A stretch of 64,000 nucleotides of DNA. It comes from CAAGNP01 sp045595965 (GTDB taxonomy: Bacteria; Bacteroidota; Bacteroidia; Bacteroidales; UBA932). Made by a program: the position numbers and the translations under genes. Below are positions 47,701 through 55,814 of the stretch, piece by piece (position 1 is the stretch's first letter; each line of letters starts with the position of its first letter). Where the stretch lies: positions 32,216 to 96,215 of the forward strand of contig JAZOBN010000005.1 in the NCBI GenBank assembly GCA_045595965.1. Direction: 5' to 3'. A model generated the notes under the pieces. That model was not told the origin of the DNA. It made no database searches and worked only from the letters and a program-made list of their open reading frames with translations.

Positions 47701-48973
47701 AGATGATTTCAAGACCCATAAATATGATAAGGAGTGTTTCAATGGTATATATGAGGTGAAAGATGCAGAGGTCTGGAGCATACGTCAGGATTTGCGTCAG
47801 AGACTTATCAAGTCTGTAAAGAAACGCCTTTCTGATCCCGGAATGTCAAGCCACTACTCTCCACAGCATATTGTAGAGATCAAAAATACCCTTAGAGATG
47901 ATGTGCTGACAATCGGTTTTGCACGCCGCTTCGCAACATACAAGAGAGCTCACCTTCTGTTCAAGGATCTTGACCGTTTGGCTGCGATTGTAAACAATCC
48001 CAAACGTCCTGTACAATTCTTGTTTGCAGGTAAGGCTCACCCGGCAGATAAAGCCGGCAGCGATCTGATCAAGATGATTGTCGACATTTCAAAGATGCCA
48101 CAATTTATCGGCAAGATCGTTTTCGTGCCAAACTATGATATCAATGTAGCCAAACATCTTGTTCAGGGTGTTGACGTATGGATGAACAACCCTACAAGAC
48201 CATAGGAGGCTTCCGGTACATCTGGAGAAAAAGCTGCGATGAACGGAGTAATGCACTTCTCTGTTCTTGACGGATGGTGGGTTGAAGGTTATAAAGAGGG
48301 GGCCGGTTGGGCTCTTCCTATGGAGAGAACATACGATGACCAGAATTTCCAGGATGAACTGGATGCTGCAACTATCTACAATATCATTGAAAATGAGATT
48401 GCACCTACATTCTATGATGTAAATCCAGTATCGGGTCTCCCTGTAGATTGGATCAAGATTATCAAGAACTGTGTGGCACAGGTTGCTTGCAACTTCACAA
48501 CCAACAGGATGTTCAATGATTACATTGACAAATATTATAATCCTCTGTATAAGAGAAGCACAAAACTTATCGAGTCTGACTATCAGCAGGCAAGAGAGAT
48601 TGCTTTGTGGAAGAGAAAAATGCGCAAAGGTTGGGAACAACTTGAGATCCGTGAAACAAGTTTCATGGATGATGCACAAGGACAGTTGCTTTTGGGTAAG
48701 GAGTTCAAATCTTACGTCAAGGTGTTTGTTGGTGATATGAACCCTAAAGATATCGGATTTGAACTTGTATATGCAAGACAAAACGCAAAAGAAAGATATA
48801 TCAAAGAGGGTGTGTTCCCATTTGAATTCAGCAAGATTGAAGATGGCGTAGCGACCTACACTGCGAATATTCTCCCTAACTCTACCGGCGCATACCAGAT
48901 TGCTGGCAGAATCTTTGCAAAGAGTGATAAACTTCCTCATCGTCAAGACTTTGAGCTTGTAAAATGGTTGTAG
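44738..48973 (+). pseudogene. Glycogen synthase (GT3) - glycogen phosphorylase (GT35) fusion, interrupted by an in-frame TAG
   Basis: Residues 1 to about 545 form a eukaryote-type GT3 glycogen synthase (LFEVSWEVCNKVGGIHT near the start; YYEPWGYTPLE near residue 435). Residues about 550 onward form a GT35 alpha-glucan phosphorylase with a DUF3417-like N-terminal part. The frame is open for 1155 codons, then a TAG at 48203-48205 stands where the family has Leu in NPTRPLEASGTSG. After it the same frame runs 255 more codons to 48973 with fully conserved sequence, including the PLP lysine (codon 1165, GEKAAMNG). The intact protein would be about 1411 residues. As read, the 1155-residue product keeps the synthase but loses the phosphorylase PLP site and C-terminal domain. 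A recent nonsense mutation, a sequencing error or suppression are all possible. An ATG at 48239 could restart the 244-residue C-terminal piece. Confidence 0.85.
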
Positions 48974-49845
48974 CGGCTACAGGATTTTTCGACGGGGTGC
49001 ACAAAGGGCACAGTGCTGTTCTTGAGAGGCTGAAACAGGTGGCTCGGGAGCAGCATAAGGAGAGTGCTGTAATCACTTTCTGGCCCCACCCCCGAACAGT
49101 CTTGCAGCAGGATGCCCACTCTTTGAGGTTGCTGAATTCTCTCCAGGAGAAGAGGGAGAGGGTGCTGGCAATGGGGATAGACCACTTTTGGGTTGTTGAT
49201 TTCTCCAGACAGTTCAGCAAACTATCCACTGAAGAGTTTATGAGAGAGTATCTTATTGGGAGGTATGGAGTATCTGCCTTGGTGATAGGGTATGATCATA
49301 AACTTGGAAATTCAGCCCTTCAGAGTCAGCAACAGATGATCGATATCGCCACCTCATTGGGATTGGAGACCTTAAGGGTGGAGGAGTTCCAGTTGGGTGA
49401 GACAATCATCAGCTCGACAAAAATCAGGACAGCTCTTCAAAGTGGAGAAGTTAGTAAGGCATCTGATCTCCTGGGGTACAACTACAAACTTCATGGTGTT
49501 GTTGTTGCAGGTAAGCAATTGGGTAGGACAATCGGATTCCCTACTGCGAACATGCAGCTCTACGAACCATTGAAGCTGATTCCAGGCAATGGGGTATACA
49601 TGGTGGATGTACATGTTCTTGGGGAGAAATATCAAGGTGTCTGCAATATAGGGACCAGACCTACGGTGGGAAATAATGCCGATAGAACAATAGAGACACA
49701 TATACTCAATTTTGATGAAGATATCTATGGCTTGGAGATGAGCATAGAATTTGTAAAGAAAATCCGTGATGAAAAGAAGTTCGGTTCGATGGAAGAGCTT
49801 AGACAACAAATAATCAAGGATAAAGATTTCGTTAAGTTGAGGTAA
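48964..49845 (+). CDS. ribF: Bifunctional riboflavin kinase / FAD synthetase
   Basis: Makes FMN and then FAD. The nucleotidyltransferase domain starts at once with ATGFFDGVHKGH (residues 5-16, HxGH class), and the kinase domain carries GRTIGFPTAN near residue 181. The protein has 293 residues; the usual 15-18 residue N-terminal strand before the GxFDGVH motif is missing, and a stop codon four codons upstream in frame (48952-48954) rules out a longer start. It overlaps the end of the phosphorylase gene by 10 bases. Confidence 0.95.
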   Translation: MVVAATGFFDGVHKGHSAVLERLKQVAREQHKESAVITFWPHPRTVLQQDAHSLRLLNSLQEKRERVLAMGIDHFWVVDFSRQFSKLSTEEFMREYLIGRYGVSALVIGYDHKLGNSALQSQQQMIDIATSLGLETLRVEEFQLGETIISSTKIRTALQSGEVSKASDLLGYNYKLHGVVVAGKQLGRTIGFPTANMQLYEPLKLIPGNGVYMVDVHVLGEKYQGVCNIGTRPTVGNNADRTIETHILNFDEDIYGLEMSIEFVKKIRDEKKFGSMEELRQQIIKDKDFVKLR

Positions 49846-49852
49846 ATTTACA

Positions 49853-49860
49853 TATCTTTG
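49853..49860 (+). promoter_or_regulatory. Putative -7 box before the small membrane protein gene
   Basis: TATCTTTG, fitting TAnnTTTG, ends 19 bases before the ATG at 49880. It lies in the 34-bp gap after ribF and may start a transcript that also covers greA and the HIT gene. Confidence 0.42.
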
Positions 49861-49879
49861 TATAAGATAATTGAATGTT

Positions 49880-50248
49880 ATGGAGAGTCCCTTTATTGCC
49901 ATACTGATTGCGGCATTTTGCTATATTATTCCCGTCCTTATTTCTAAGAGAAAAAAAGATGGGAGGGTAATTGGGCAAATTCTTGAGCAATTGGAAGAGA
50001 TAAAGGAGATTCCACAAGAGGAAGATGAACAGGAGGATATCTTGGAATCTGAACAGGCAGAGGTGGTGGAGGCTGTTGAAGAACCAGTGCTGGAAAAAGT
50101 GGCAGCAAGTCCGCTCCAGGAACCTGAGCAGAAGCCGGTTCTCGAGGAGAAAGATAATCTTGAAGAGAGAGCTAAAATGAGTCCTGAAGAGAAGAGAAAA
50201 TTAGTGGTTTATTCAGAGATAATGAGCCCGAAATATAAAGAGTATTAA
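49880..50248 (+). CDS. Small membrane-anchored acidic protein, unknown function
   Basis: From the ATG at 49880 the product is 122 residues: a membrane helix at about residues 4-21, a basic patch (SKRKKDGR), then a long Glu-rich tail ending in a helical basic segment (SPEEKRKLVVYSEI). The layout suggests an inner-membrane anchor with a cytoplasmic acidic arm. I do not recognise the family. An in-frame TTG three codons upstream is less likely. greA follows after 18 bp. Confidence 0.65.
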   Translation: MESPFIAILIAAFCYIIPVLISKRKKDGRVIGQILEQLEEIKEIPQEEDEQEDILESEQAEVVEAVEEPVLEKVAASPLQEPEQKPVLEEKDNLEERAKMSPEEKRKLVVYSEIMSPKYKEY

Positions 50249-50266
50249 AATTTTATAAAAAATATC

Positions 50267-50737
50267 ATGCCCGAAATTCATTATGTGACCGCAGAGGGTC
50301 TTGAGAAGTTAAGAGCTGAGCTTGCTCAGCTTGTAAGTGAGAGACCGGTCATTTCAAAACAGATCGCAGAAGCGAGAGACAAAGGAGACTTATCAGAAAA
50401 TGCAGAATATGATGCAGCCAGAGAAGCACAAGGTCTTCTTGAATTGAAAATATCAAAGCTCGAGAACCTTATAGCAAATGCAAAGGTAATTGACGAGTCA
50501 AGAATCAATACAGAGAGAATCCAGATCCTCAACAAGGTGAAACTAAAGAATCTCAACAACAACTCAGTTGTTGAATATACACTTGTAGGAGAGAGTGAGG
50601 CAAATTTCAGAGAAGGGAAACTTGCTGCAGCCACTCCTATCGGAAAAGCTCTTATCGGGAGAAAGAAAGGTGAAGTGGTTGAGGTAGTTGTCCCATCAGG
50701 TGTGATTAAATTTGAAATTCTTGATATATCAATCTAA
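50267..50737 (+). CDS. greA: Transcription elongation factor GreA
   Basis: Rescues stalled RNA polymerase by stimulating transcript cleavage. The 156-residue protein has the N-terminal coiled coil with the acidic tip in GDLSENAEYDAA (about residues 39-50) and a C-terminal FKBP-like domain starting near residue 80. Length and motifs are standard. Confidence 0.96.
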   Translation: MPEIHYVTAEGLEKLRAELAQLVSERPVISKQIAEARDKGDLSENAEYDAAREAQGLLELKISKLENLIANAKVIDESRINTERIQILNKVKLKNLNNNSVVEYTLVGESEANFREGKLAAATPIGKALIGRKKGEVVEVVVPSGVIKFEILDISI

Positions 50738-50743
50738 TCAGAT

Positions 50744-51136
50744 ATGGCTTCTATATTTACAAGAATCGTAAATGGCGAAATTCCCTCTTACAAGGTGGCT
50801 GAAAATGAAAAATTCTATGCATTTCTTGATATAAATCCTGTACAGGAGGGTCATACATTGGTAATTCCAAAGAACGAAACAGACTATATCTTTGATATCG
50901 AAGACAAGGAGTATCAGGAACTGTTCCTGTTCGCAAAGAGGGTGTCGAAGGCCATATCAAAGGCAATTCCATGTAAAAGGGTAGCGGTTGCTGTATTGGG
51001 GATGGAAGTCCCTCATGCACATATACACCTTATCCCCATCAATTCGGAAGGTGACATGGACTTGAAAAGCAAGAAAACTCTTACCCCGGAAAGGTTTAAG
51101 GAGATAGCAGAAAAAATATCATTATCATTTGAATAA
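50744..51136 (+). CDS. HIT family nucleotide-binding hydrolase
   Basis: The histidine triad is HAHIHL, with H91, H93 and H95, in a 130-residue protein that begins SIFTRIVNGEIPSYKV, the Hint-branch start. Members hydrolyse nucleoside phosphoramidates and related nucleotides. It follows greA by 6 bp, a pairing seen in many Bacteroidetes genomes. Confidence 0.93.
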   Translation: MASIFTRIVNGEIPSYKVAENEKFYAFLDINPVQEGHTLVIPKNETDYIFDIEDKEYQELFLFAKRVSKAISKAIPCKRVAVAVLGMEVPHAHIHLIPINSEGDMDLKSKKTLTPERFKEIAEKISLSFE

Positions 51137-51144
51137 TTTATCCA

Positions 51145-52296
51145 ATGAAAAAATTAACAAATCTTTTAGTTGTACTGTTTTTGGTTGCTTCATGTGCTTC
51201 TGACAAGAAGGCAAATGTAGAGGTGAAAATCTCTGGCGCATCAGATAGCACAGAAGTTGTCGTAGCAAAACTCTCCATCAATCAAATGGTAGTGGTTGAT
51301 ACTTTATATGTAAAAGGGGAGAAGGTTTCATATTCAGCACCTTGCGTGGCAGGATGTCCAGATTTTTACTACTTTTTGAATAATGACAAGAAAGTTGTCT
51401 CACTTGTCCTTCAGGAGGGAGACCAAATTAAAGTGGTGGCAGATCTTGACGGTAATGTTTCATCAATTGAGGGATCGGAAGAGTCAAAGAAATTCTCGGC
51501 GATGGACCAGCAGTTCGATAAGACTTTTGCCAAATTCAACTCACTTGTAAAACAGATTGACCAGTTGCAAGGGGTGAAGAACAGCGCAGCAGAACAAAAA
51601 GAGTTGAATCGTGAACTCAATTCAGTGTATGTAAACCACAAGAAGGAGGCAATCAAGTATCTCTATACCAACAGTAAGTCAATATCTGTCATCCCTGTGA
51701 TGTATCAGAGACTGGGGAGTGAACTTATGGTATTCGGGGATATCAATGATGTATATCTTTTCAAGAATGTCTATGATTCGTTGAGAACAGTATATCCGGC
51801 ATCCCCATATGTTGCATCTTTGGCTGATGATATCACCAGAAGAGAATCCATGATAGGACTTAACAAGAAAATCGAGGCAGTTTCTGAAATGAACTATCCC
51901 GATATCAGTTTGTATGACCAGAATGCCAAAGCACGCAATCTGTCAGAACTTGACGGTAACGTCATTATCCTCTCTTTCTGGTCAATAACCGAGCCTACCC
52001 ACAACGTGTTCAATGCTGAATTGAAAGAAATTTATGAGAAATACCACTCTAAAGGGTTGGAGATTTATCAGGTTTCTGTGGATATGGACAAGACCGCATG
52101 GGCAAGACAAGTAAAATATCAAGGTATTGAATGGGTCAGCGTATGTGATCCGGGCAATTTGTACCAGACCCTATCTCTATACAATATCCAATCTTTGCCA
52201 GCACTGTTTGTAATTGACAAAAAGGGGAATATCGTTGAGAAAAACGAGTTCGATTCTGCTAAATTGGAGAGGACAATCTCCAAACTTGTCAGATAA
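51145..52296 (+). CDS. TlpA/AhpC-like thioredoxin-fold lipoprotein without the CxxC motif
   Basis: The 383-residue protein has a lipoprotein signal with lipobox VASC and Cys17, an N-terminal DUF4369-like beta domain (about 25-120), a helical linker, and a C-terminal thioredoxin fold (about 245-383). In typical TlpA proteins the fold carries WCxxC. Here the equivalent stretch after the FW pair is SITEPT (residues 280-285), so both redox cysteines are absent (T282 and T285). A cis-Pro-type segment SLPALFVID is kept. It is therefore unlikely to be a thiol oxidoreductase and may be a binding or scaffold protein. It converges on tsaB with an 8-base overlap. Confidence 0.85.
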   Translation: MKKLTNLLVVLFLVASCASDKKANVEVKISGASDSTEVVVAKLSINQMVVVDTLYVKGEKVSYSAPCVAGCPDFYYFLNNDKKVVSLVLQEGDQIKVVADLDGNVSSIEGSEESKKFSAMDQQFDKTFAKFNSLVKQIDQLQGVKNSAAEQKELNRELNSVYVNHKKEAIKYLYTNSKSISVIPVMYQRLGSELMVFGDINDVYLFKNVYDSLRTVYPASPYVASLADDITRRESMIGLNKKIEAVSEMNYPDISLYDQNAKARNLSELDGNVIILSFWSITEPTHNVFNAELKEIYEKYHSKGLEIYQVSVDMDKTAWARQVKYQGIEWVSVCDPGNLYQTLSLYNIQSLPALFVIDKKGNIVEKNEFDSAKLERTISKLVR

Positions 52297-52987
52297 GAGA
52301 TTTTTTGCTGACTCCGGCAACGAAGTCCTTAAGATAGAAGGGTTCAAAGTACGCAATGTCTTTGAACTCTTTTTTATTCCATTGTTCAAGGACCGGATTC
52401 AACATATATGAGGCTTCCGGGCGGCAATCAACAAATAGGGAACGGGATAATTGTTCCTCTGAAAGGCATTGGCGGAATTTGACAGCACCATCTCCGATGA
52501 AAATGACCTGATTGTACTCTTCAAACTCTTTTTCAAAAGAGTGTTCGTCAAGAATTTCAGCCCTGACATCAGAAAGTCTCACCCCTTCTGAATTGTATGG
52601 GGCGCAATAAACCTCCATTCTTCTGGCATCAAGCATTGGAATGATGATACTTTTGGTGTCAGATATGTGCCCTTTTCCCATCTGAGCCAATATGTCGAGT
52701 GTCGGAACAGATAACAATTTGATTCCGCTGCCATAGCATAACCCTTTGGCAGATGAAACACCCACTCTCAGACCAGTATAAGAACCAGGACCTTCACTGA
52801 CTGCTACTGCAGAGCACTCCCCAATCTTGGTTCCGGTAGTTTCAAGCAGTTTTTCAACCATAGGGATTAGTAATCTGGCGTGAGCCTTATGCTCTTGAAT
52901 ATAGTCGGATGCAATTACCCCCTCCTTAGTCGCAATAGCTACAGAACAAGCATCTGTGCTGGTCTCAATCAAAATAAACTTTTCCAT
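52289..52987 (-). CDS. tsaB: tRNA threonylcarbamoyladenosine biosynthesis protein TsaB
   Basis: Partner of TsaD in making t6A37 of tRNA. The 232-residue protein has an ASKHA fold with LIETSTDACSVAI at the start and SEGPGSYTGLRVGVSSAKGL near residue 65, the family hallmark. Its start overlaps the end of the HlyD-like gene by 23 bases, so it is probably transcribed with the export operon although unrelated in function. Confidence 0.94.
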   Translation of the reverse strand: MEKFILIETSTDACSVAIATKEGVIASDYIQEHKAHARLLIPMVEKLLETTGTKIGECSAVAVSEGPGSYTGLRVGVSSAKGLCYGSGIKLLSVPTLDILAQMGKGHISDTKSIIIPMLDARRMEVYCAPYNSEGVRLSDVRAEILDEHSFEKEFEEYNQVIFIGDGAVKFRQCLSEEQLSRSLFVDCRPEASYMLNPVLEQWNKKEFKDIAYFEPFYLKDFVAGVSKKSLI

Positions 52988-54107
52988 TGTCAGTCAGTGT
53001 TTTGTTTATCGCCTCATACGGAGAGAGGACCACTATTGAGCTGGTGTCCAGACCTGCGGTTATTTCGATGTTGTCGATATCCTGAATCCCTGTCAGGACA
53101 CGGACAGCCCGCACACTGGAACTCCCTTCCTGGACAACGAAGACCTCCCCCCGATTGTTGATAGAGTGCAAAGGTAATATTAAAATATTCTTTTTTTCAT
53201 CAGTTTTTATTTTTACAGATGCGGACATCCCCGGTTTAAGGGGATATTCCGATGGGAGAATTTCTATCCTGACCACATAATTTGAGATATGGTCCCCCTG
53301 ATAGTCATAATTTTTTGCAGAACTTGCCACTTGTGTTACAACACCTTTGAAATCCTCTGCAGGGTATGAGTCGAGGCGAAGATAAGCGGTATCTCCTTTA
53401 GTTATCTTGACAATATCGTTCTCATTCACATCTACAACAACTTCCATTGCGTCAAAGCTCGCGATGCTCAGCATAAATGTACCAGCCATCTGTGATGTCC
53501 CCACGACCCTTTCCCCTTTTTCTACCATCAGTCTGGAGACAATTCCATCTATGGGTGAGTGTATATTTGTTTTGGAGAGATTGTCTTTTGCCTCTTTGAG
53601 AGATGCCTGAGCACTTTCAATATTGTGTCTGGCAGCTTCTGCCTGACTTTTGGCAATCTCATAGTTCAGTATTGCCCCTTCATATTCCTGTTTTGAGATC
53701 GCCTTTTTCTCGTAAAGATACTTGTGCCGGTTATAGAGAAGCTCCATCTGACGAAGGTTGGCCTTTTCACGAAGATACTGGGCTTTTACCGAATTCAATG
53801 TAGCCTGTGCCTGTTCAAGAATGGATTTGTAGATGTCCTGCCGTATCTGGATGATAAGGTCTCCCTGTCTGACCGTATCCCCCTCCTGAATGTTTAACTC
53901 AATAATCTCACCCGAGACATCTGGCGTTATCTTTATCTCTGTTACTGGGCGTATTTTCCCGTAAGCAGGTATAGTCTCAACGATATTCCCGATTTGAGGA
54001 TGACCTACTGTGACCTCTATTCCCTGTTTGGGGATAAACAGAAAAATGGCTGTCAGAGTGATAAGAGTTGCAGAAGCAATAATCTTTTTAGAGAGCCTTA
54101 TAACCAT
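52965..54107 (-). CDS. HlyD-like periplasmic adaptor (membrane fusion protein)
   Basis: The 380-residue protein has one N-terminal membrane helix (about residues 8-24), a lipoyl-type half motif near residues 60-90, a long alpha hairpin (about 95-180), the second lipoyl half (IHSPIDGIVSRLMV) and a beta-barrel domain. This is the architecture of adaptors that join an inner-membrane transporter to a TolC-like channel. In the HlyD/MacA range the hairpin is of medium length. The gene overlaps the TolC-like gene by 20 bases and belongs to the C39 exporter operon. Confidence 0.9.
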   Translation of the reverse strand: MVIRLSKKIIASATLITLTAIFLFIPKQGIEVTVGHPQIGNIVETIPAYGKIRPVTEIKITPDVSGEIIELNIQEGDTVRQGDLIIQIRQDIYKSILEQAQATLNSVKAQYLREKANLRQMELLYNRHKYLYEKKAISKQEYEGAILNYEIAKSQAEAARHNIESAQASLKEAKDNLSKTNIHSPIDGIVSRLMVEKGERVVGTSQMAGTFMLSIASFDAMEVVVDVNENDIVKITKGDTAYLRLDSYPAEDFKGVVTQVASSAKNYDYQGDHISNYVVRIEILPSEYPLKPGMSASVKIKTDEKKNILILPLHSINNRGEVFVVQEGSSSVRAVRVLTGIQDIDNIEITAGLDTSSIVVLSPYEAINKTLTDNGKVYFD

Positions 54108-55308
54108 AAAATTCCAGAATTTTTAATTGAAAAAAGAATTGGTGTTTGGATTGAAGTACATCTGAATTCATCTTCAGAAGATTGCTCTTCTGTGTATTGT
54201 AGTCAGTGCTACTGAGAATCCCGGCATTGAATTTTTCTTCGCAATAGCGAAAAGACTCTTCCATTGCTATGAGTGCTTTTTGTGCCGCCGTATATTTCTG
54301 GTAGAGTGCCCTGGCCTCGAAGAGGTCACTCTGAATATCTTTGTAGAGTTGCTGTTTTTCCTTTTCAAGTTCCACTTCTGCATATTTGTAATCGAGTTTT
54401 GCCCTTGAGATGGCAGCTCCATGTGTGTAGTTGTTGAGAATCGGAATTTTCAACTCAAATCCGTATATCTTGAGTGGCTCCGAGTCTGTTTTGTAAAATG
54501 AGTTATGGTTGGCGAATAACGAAAAAGTGGGGGTAGCGGCCCCGATTGTTGCAGCAAGTTTATATCTCCCTTGTTTGTGTAAAAGTTCCGCTGCCTTGAT
54601 TGAGGGGAGATTCAATGCGTTGGAATATATAGAGTCCAGAGAGGCAGATGCAAATGAGAGGGGGTCGAAGATGAATACAGGGGGGGCGATAATTAAGGTA
54701 TCACAATATTCGATATTCATAAGTTGGGTGAGCTCCAGAGTTGATTTCTTGATGTTGTTCTGGCAGTTTGTGATCTGGACCATCTCGCCGGCCAAATGTG
54801 ATTCGATGTCGAGCAAAGTGGAGTAGGATTGTCTCCCCTCCTGGACAAACAGCTTTGTCCTCTGGAGCTGATCAGAGGTTGTCTGATAGCTTCTCCTTGC
54901 AACATCAAGCAACTCTTTGTCGAGGAGGAGCTGGAGGAAAACTTTGGTTATTGCTATGGATAGCTCCATTTTCAAATTTTCCCGTTGTTGTTCAGATATT
55001 TCTACCCCTGTTCTGCCATACCTGATATTGTTGTATCTCTGCAATCCTGCAAATATTGTGAGGTTCGATTGGATAGAGAAGTTTTCCCGGTCCAGAAGGA
55101 TATTCAAGGTGGGGATATACTCCCCAGCATAGCGCAATGTTGCCGTTTTCTGTTGTTTGACCGCGAGTTCCTGCTGAAGAATGTCAAGATTGTTCTTGTG
55201 GGCAAAATTGATGCACTCCTCCAGACTCCACTTTTTTTGTGAGTGTAGGGGATGAAAACACCCGGAGCAGATGATAAAAGCTAATAATGTAATTTGTAGT
55301 GATCTCAT
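54088..55308 (-). CDS. TolC-like outer membrane efflux/secretion protein
   Basis: From ATG 55308 the product is 406 residues with a signal peptide (hydrophobic 4-16; the segment CSGC at about 14-17 could be a weak lipobox, otherwise cleavage after HSQ). The mature part starts WSLEECINFAHKNN, the typical OEP-family opening, and continues with two helical repeats. It is the expected outer-membrane channel for the HlyD-like adaptor and the C39 transporter. A longer start (12 more codons) is not supported. Confidence 0.88.
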   Translation of the reverse strand: MRSLQITLLAFIICSGCFHPLHSQKKWSLEECINFAHKNNLDILQQELAVKQQKTATLRYAGEYIPTLNILLDRENFSIQSNLTIFAGLQRYNNIRYGRTGVEISEQQRENLKMELSIAITKVFLQLLLDKELLDVARRSYQTTSDQLQRTKLFVQEGRQSYSTLLDIESHLAGEMVQITNCQNNIKKSTLELTQLMNIEYCDTLIIAPPVFIFDPLSFASASLDSIYSNALNLPSIKAAELLHKQGRYKLAATIGAATPTFSLFANHNSFYKTDSEPLKIYGFELKIPILNNYTHGAAISRAKLDYKYAEVELEKEKQQLYKDIQSDLFEARALYQKYTAAQKALIAMEESFRYCEEKFNAGILSSTDYNTQKSNLLKMNSDVLQSKHQFFFQLKILEFYGYKAL

Positions 55309-55358
55309 TTTCAAAAGAAAAAACAGATGTCCAGATGCGGACATCTGTTCCGAAACAA

Positions 55359-55556
55359 CTATTTTGAGGATTGTGATGCATAGATAGCAACATCGGTTAT
55401 ATTCTCTTTGAATGCCGATTTCAGTTTATATAGCAGCTTTGATAAAATGCCGAATCCCATCCCTATAATCTCCATAAAGTCAGCAAACTCTTTCGATCTG
55501 CCACCGGCAATAAGGGAAGAGTGTTCAAGAGTCAGTTTTGTAAAATTTTTCTCCAT
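55359..55556 (-). CDS. Double-glycine leader peptide B (bacteriocin-like precursor)
   Basis: A 65-residue precursor. Residues 1-19 end in LTLEHSSLIAGG, a double-glycine leader with Leu at -12, Ile at -4 and Gly at -2 and -1, as recognised by C39 peptidases. The predicted 46-residue core is Cys-free, has net charge about +2, and contains GMGFG (a GxxxG) followed by an amphipathic helix pattern. It aligns with the neighbouring peptide over FG-x5-L-x6-F, suggesting paralogy. It sits between peptide A and the TolC-like gene in the exporter operon. Function (bacteriocin, pheromone or other) is inferred. Confidence 0.75.
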   Translation of the reverse strand: MEKNFTKLTLEHSSLIAGGRSKEFADFMEIIGMGFGILSKLLYKLKSAFKENITDVAIYASQSSK

Positions 55557-55568
55557 AGATCCTCCTTT

Positions 55569-55775
55569 TTATTGTTTTACCGATGTAATCAGATCCCATC
55601 CTTTCTCAAATCCATTTCTGAAGTCATCCAGATACTCATAGGCGAAACCGAACAGTTTCCCCATTAGACGTACAATCTGTTTGAATGCCTCGAAACTGAC
55701 TCCACCTCTTATCTCAATAAGTTCGGAAGAATCCAATGCCACAAACCCTGATTTCTTCAAATACATTTCTTCCAT
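55569..55775 (-). CDS. Double-glycine leader peptide A (bacteriocin-like precursor)
   Basis: A 68-residue precursor with a near-perfect double-glycine leader, LDSSELIEIRGG at residues 14-25: Leu -12, Glu -8, Leu -7, Ile -4, Gly -2 and Gly -1. The predicted 43-residue core is Cys-free and about neutral, rich in aromatic residues, and has two GxxxG motifs (GKLFG and GFEKG). The gene lies 39 bp after the C39 transporter and 12 bp before peptide B. The start could also be Met4. Cleavage after Gly25 and export by the adjacent system are inferred. Confidence 0.78.
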   Translation of the reverse strand: MEEMYLKKSGFVALDSSELIEIRGGVSFEAFKQIVRLMGKLFGFAYEYLDDFRNGFEKGWDLITSVKQ

Positions 55776-55814
55776 AATTTTGAATTTTAATAGGTTAATA
55801 CTATGGGATAATCC

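Noticed and set aside
48203..48205. TAG as a recoded sense codon (alternative genetic code or pyrrolysine)
   Set aside because: TAG ends several intact genes here (ispH, the C39 transporter, ileS, the GH57 and debranching genes), so a general reassignment is not supported, and no pyrrolysine machinery is visible.
48089..48946. Minus-strand open frame of 285 codons opposite the phosphorylase part
   Set aside because: It is antisense to strongly conserved GT35 sequence, with low-complexity, non-conserved translation. It does not explain the TAG interruption.
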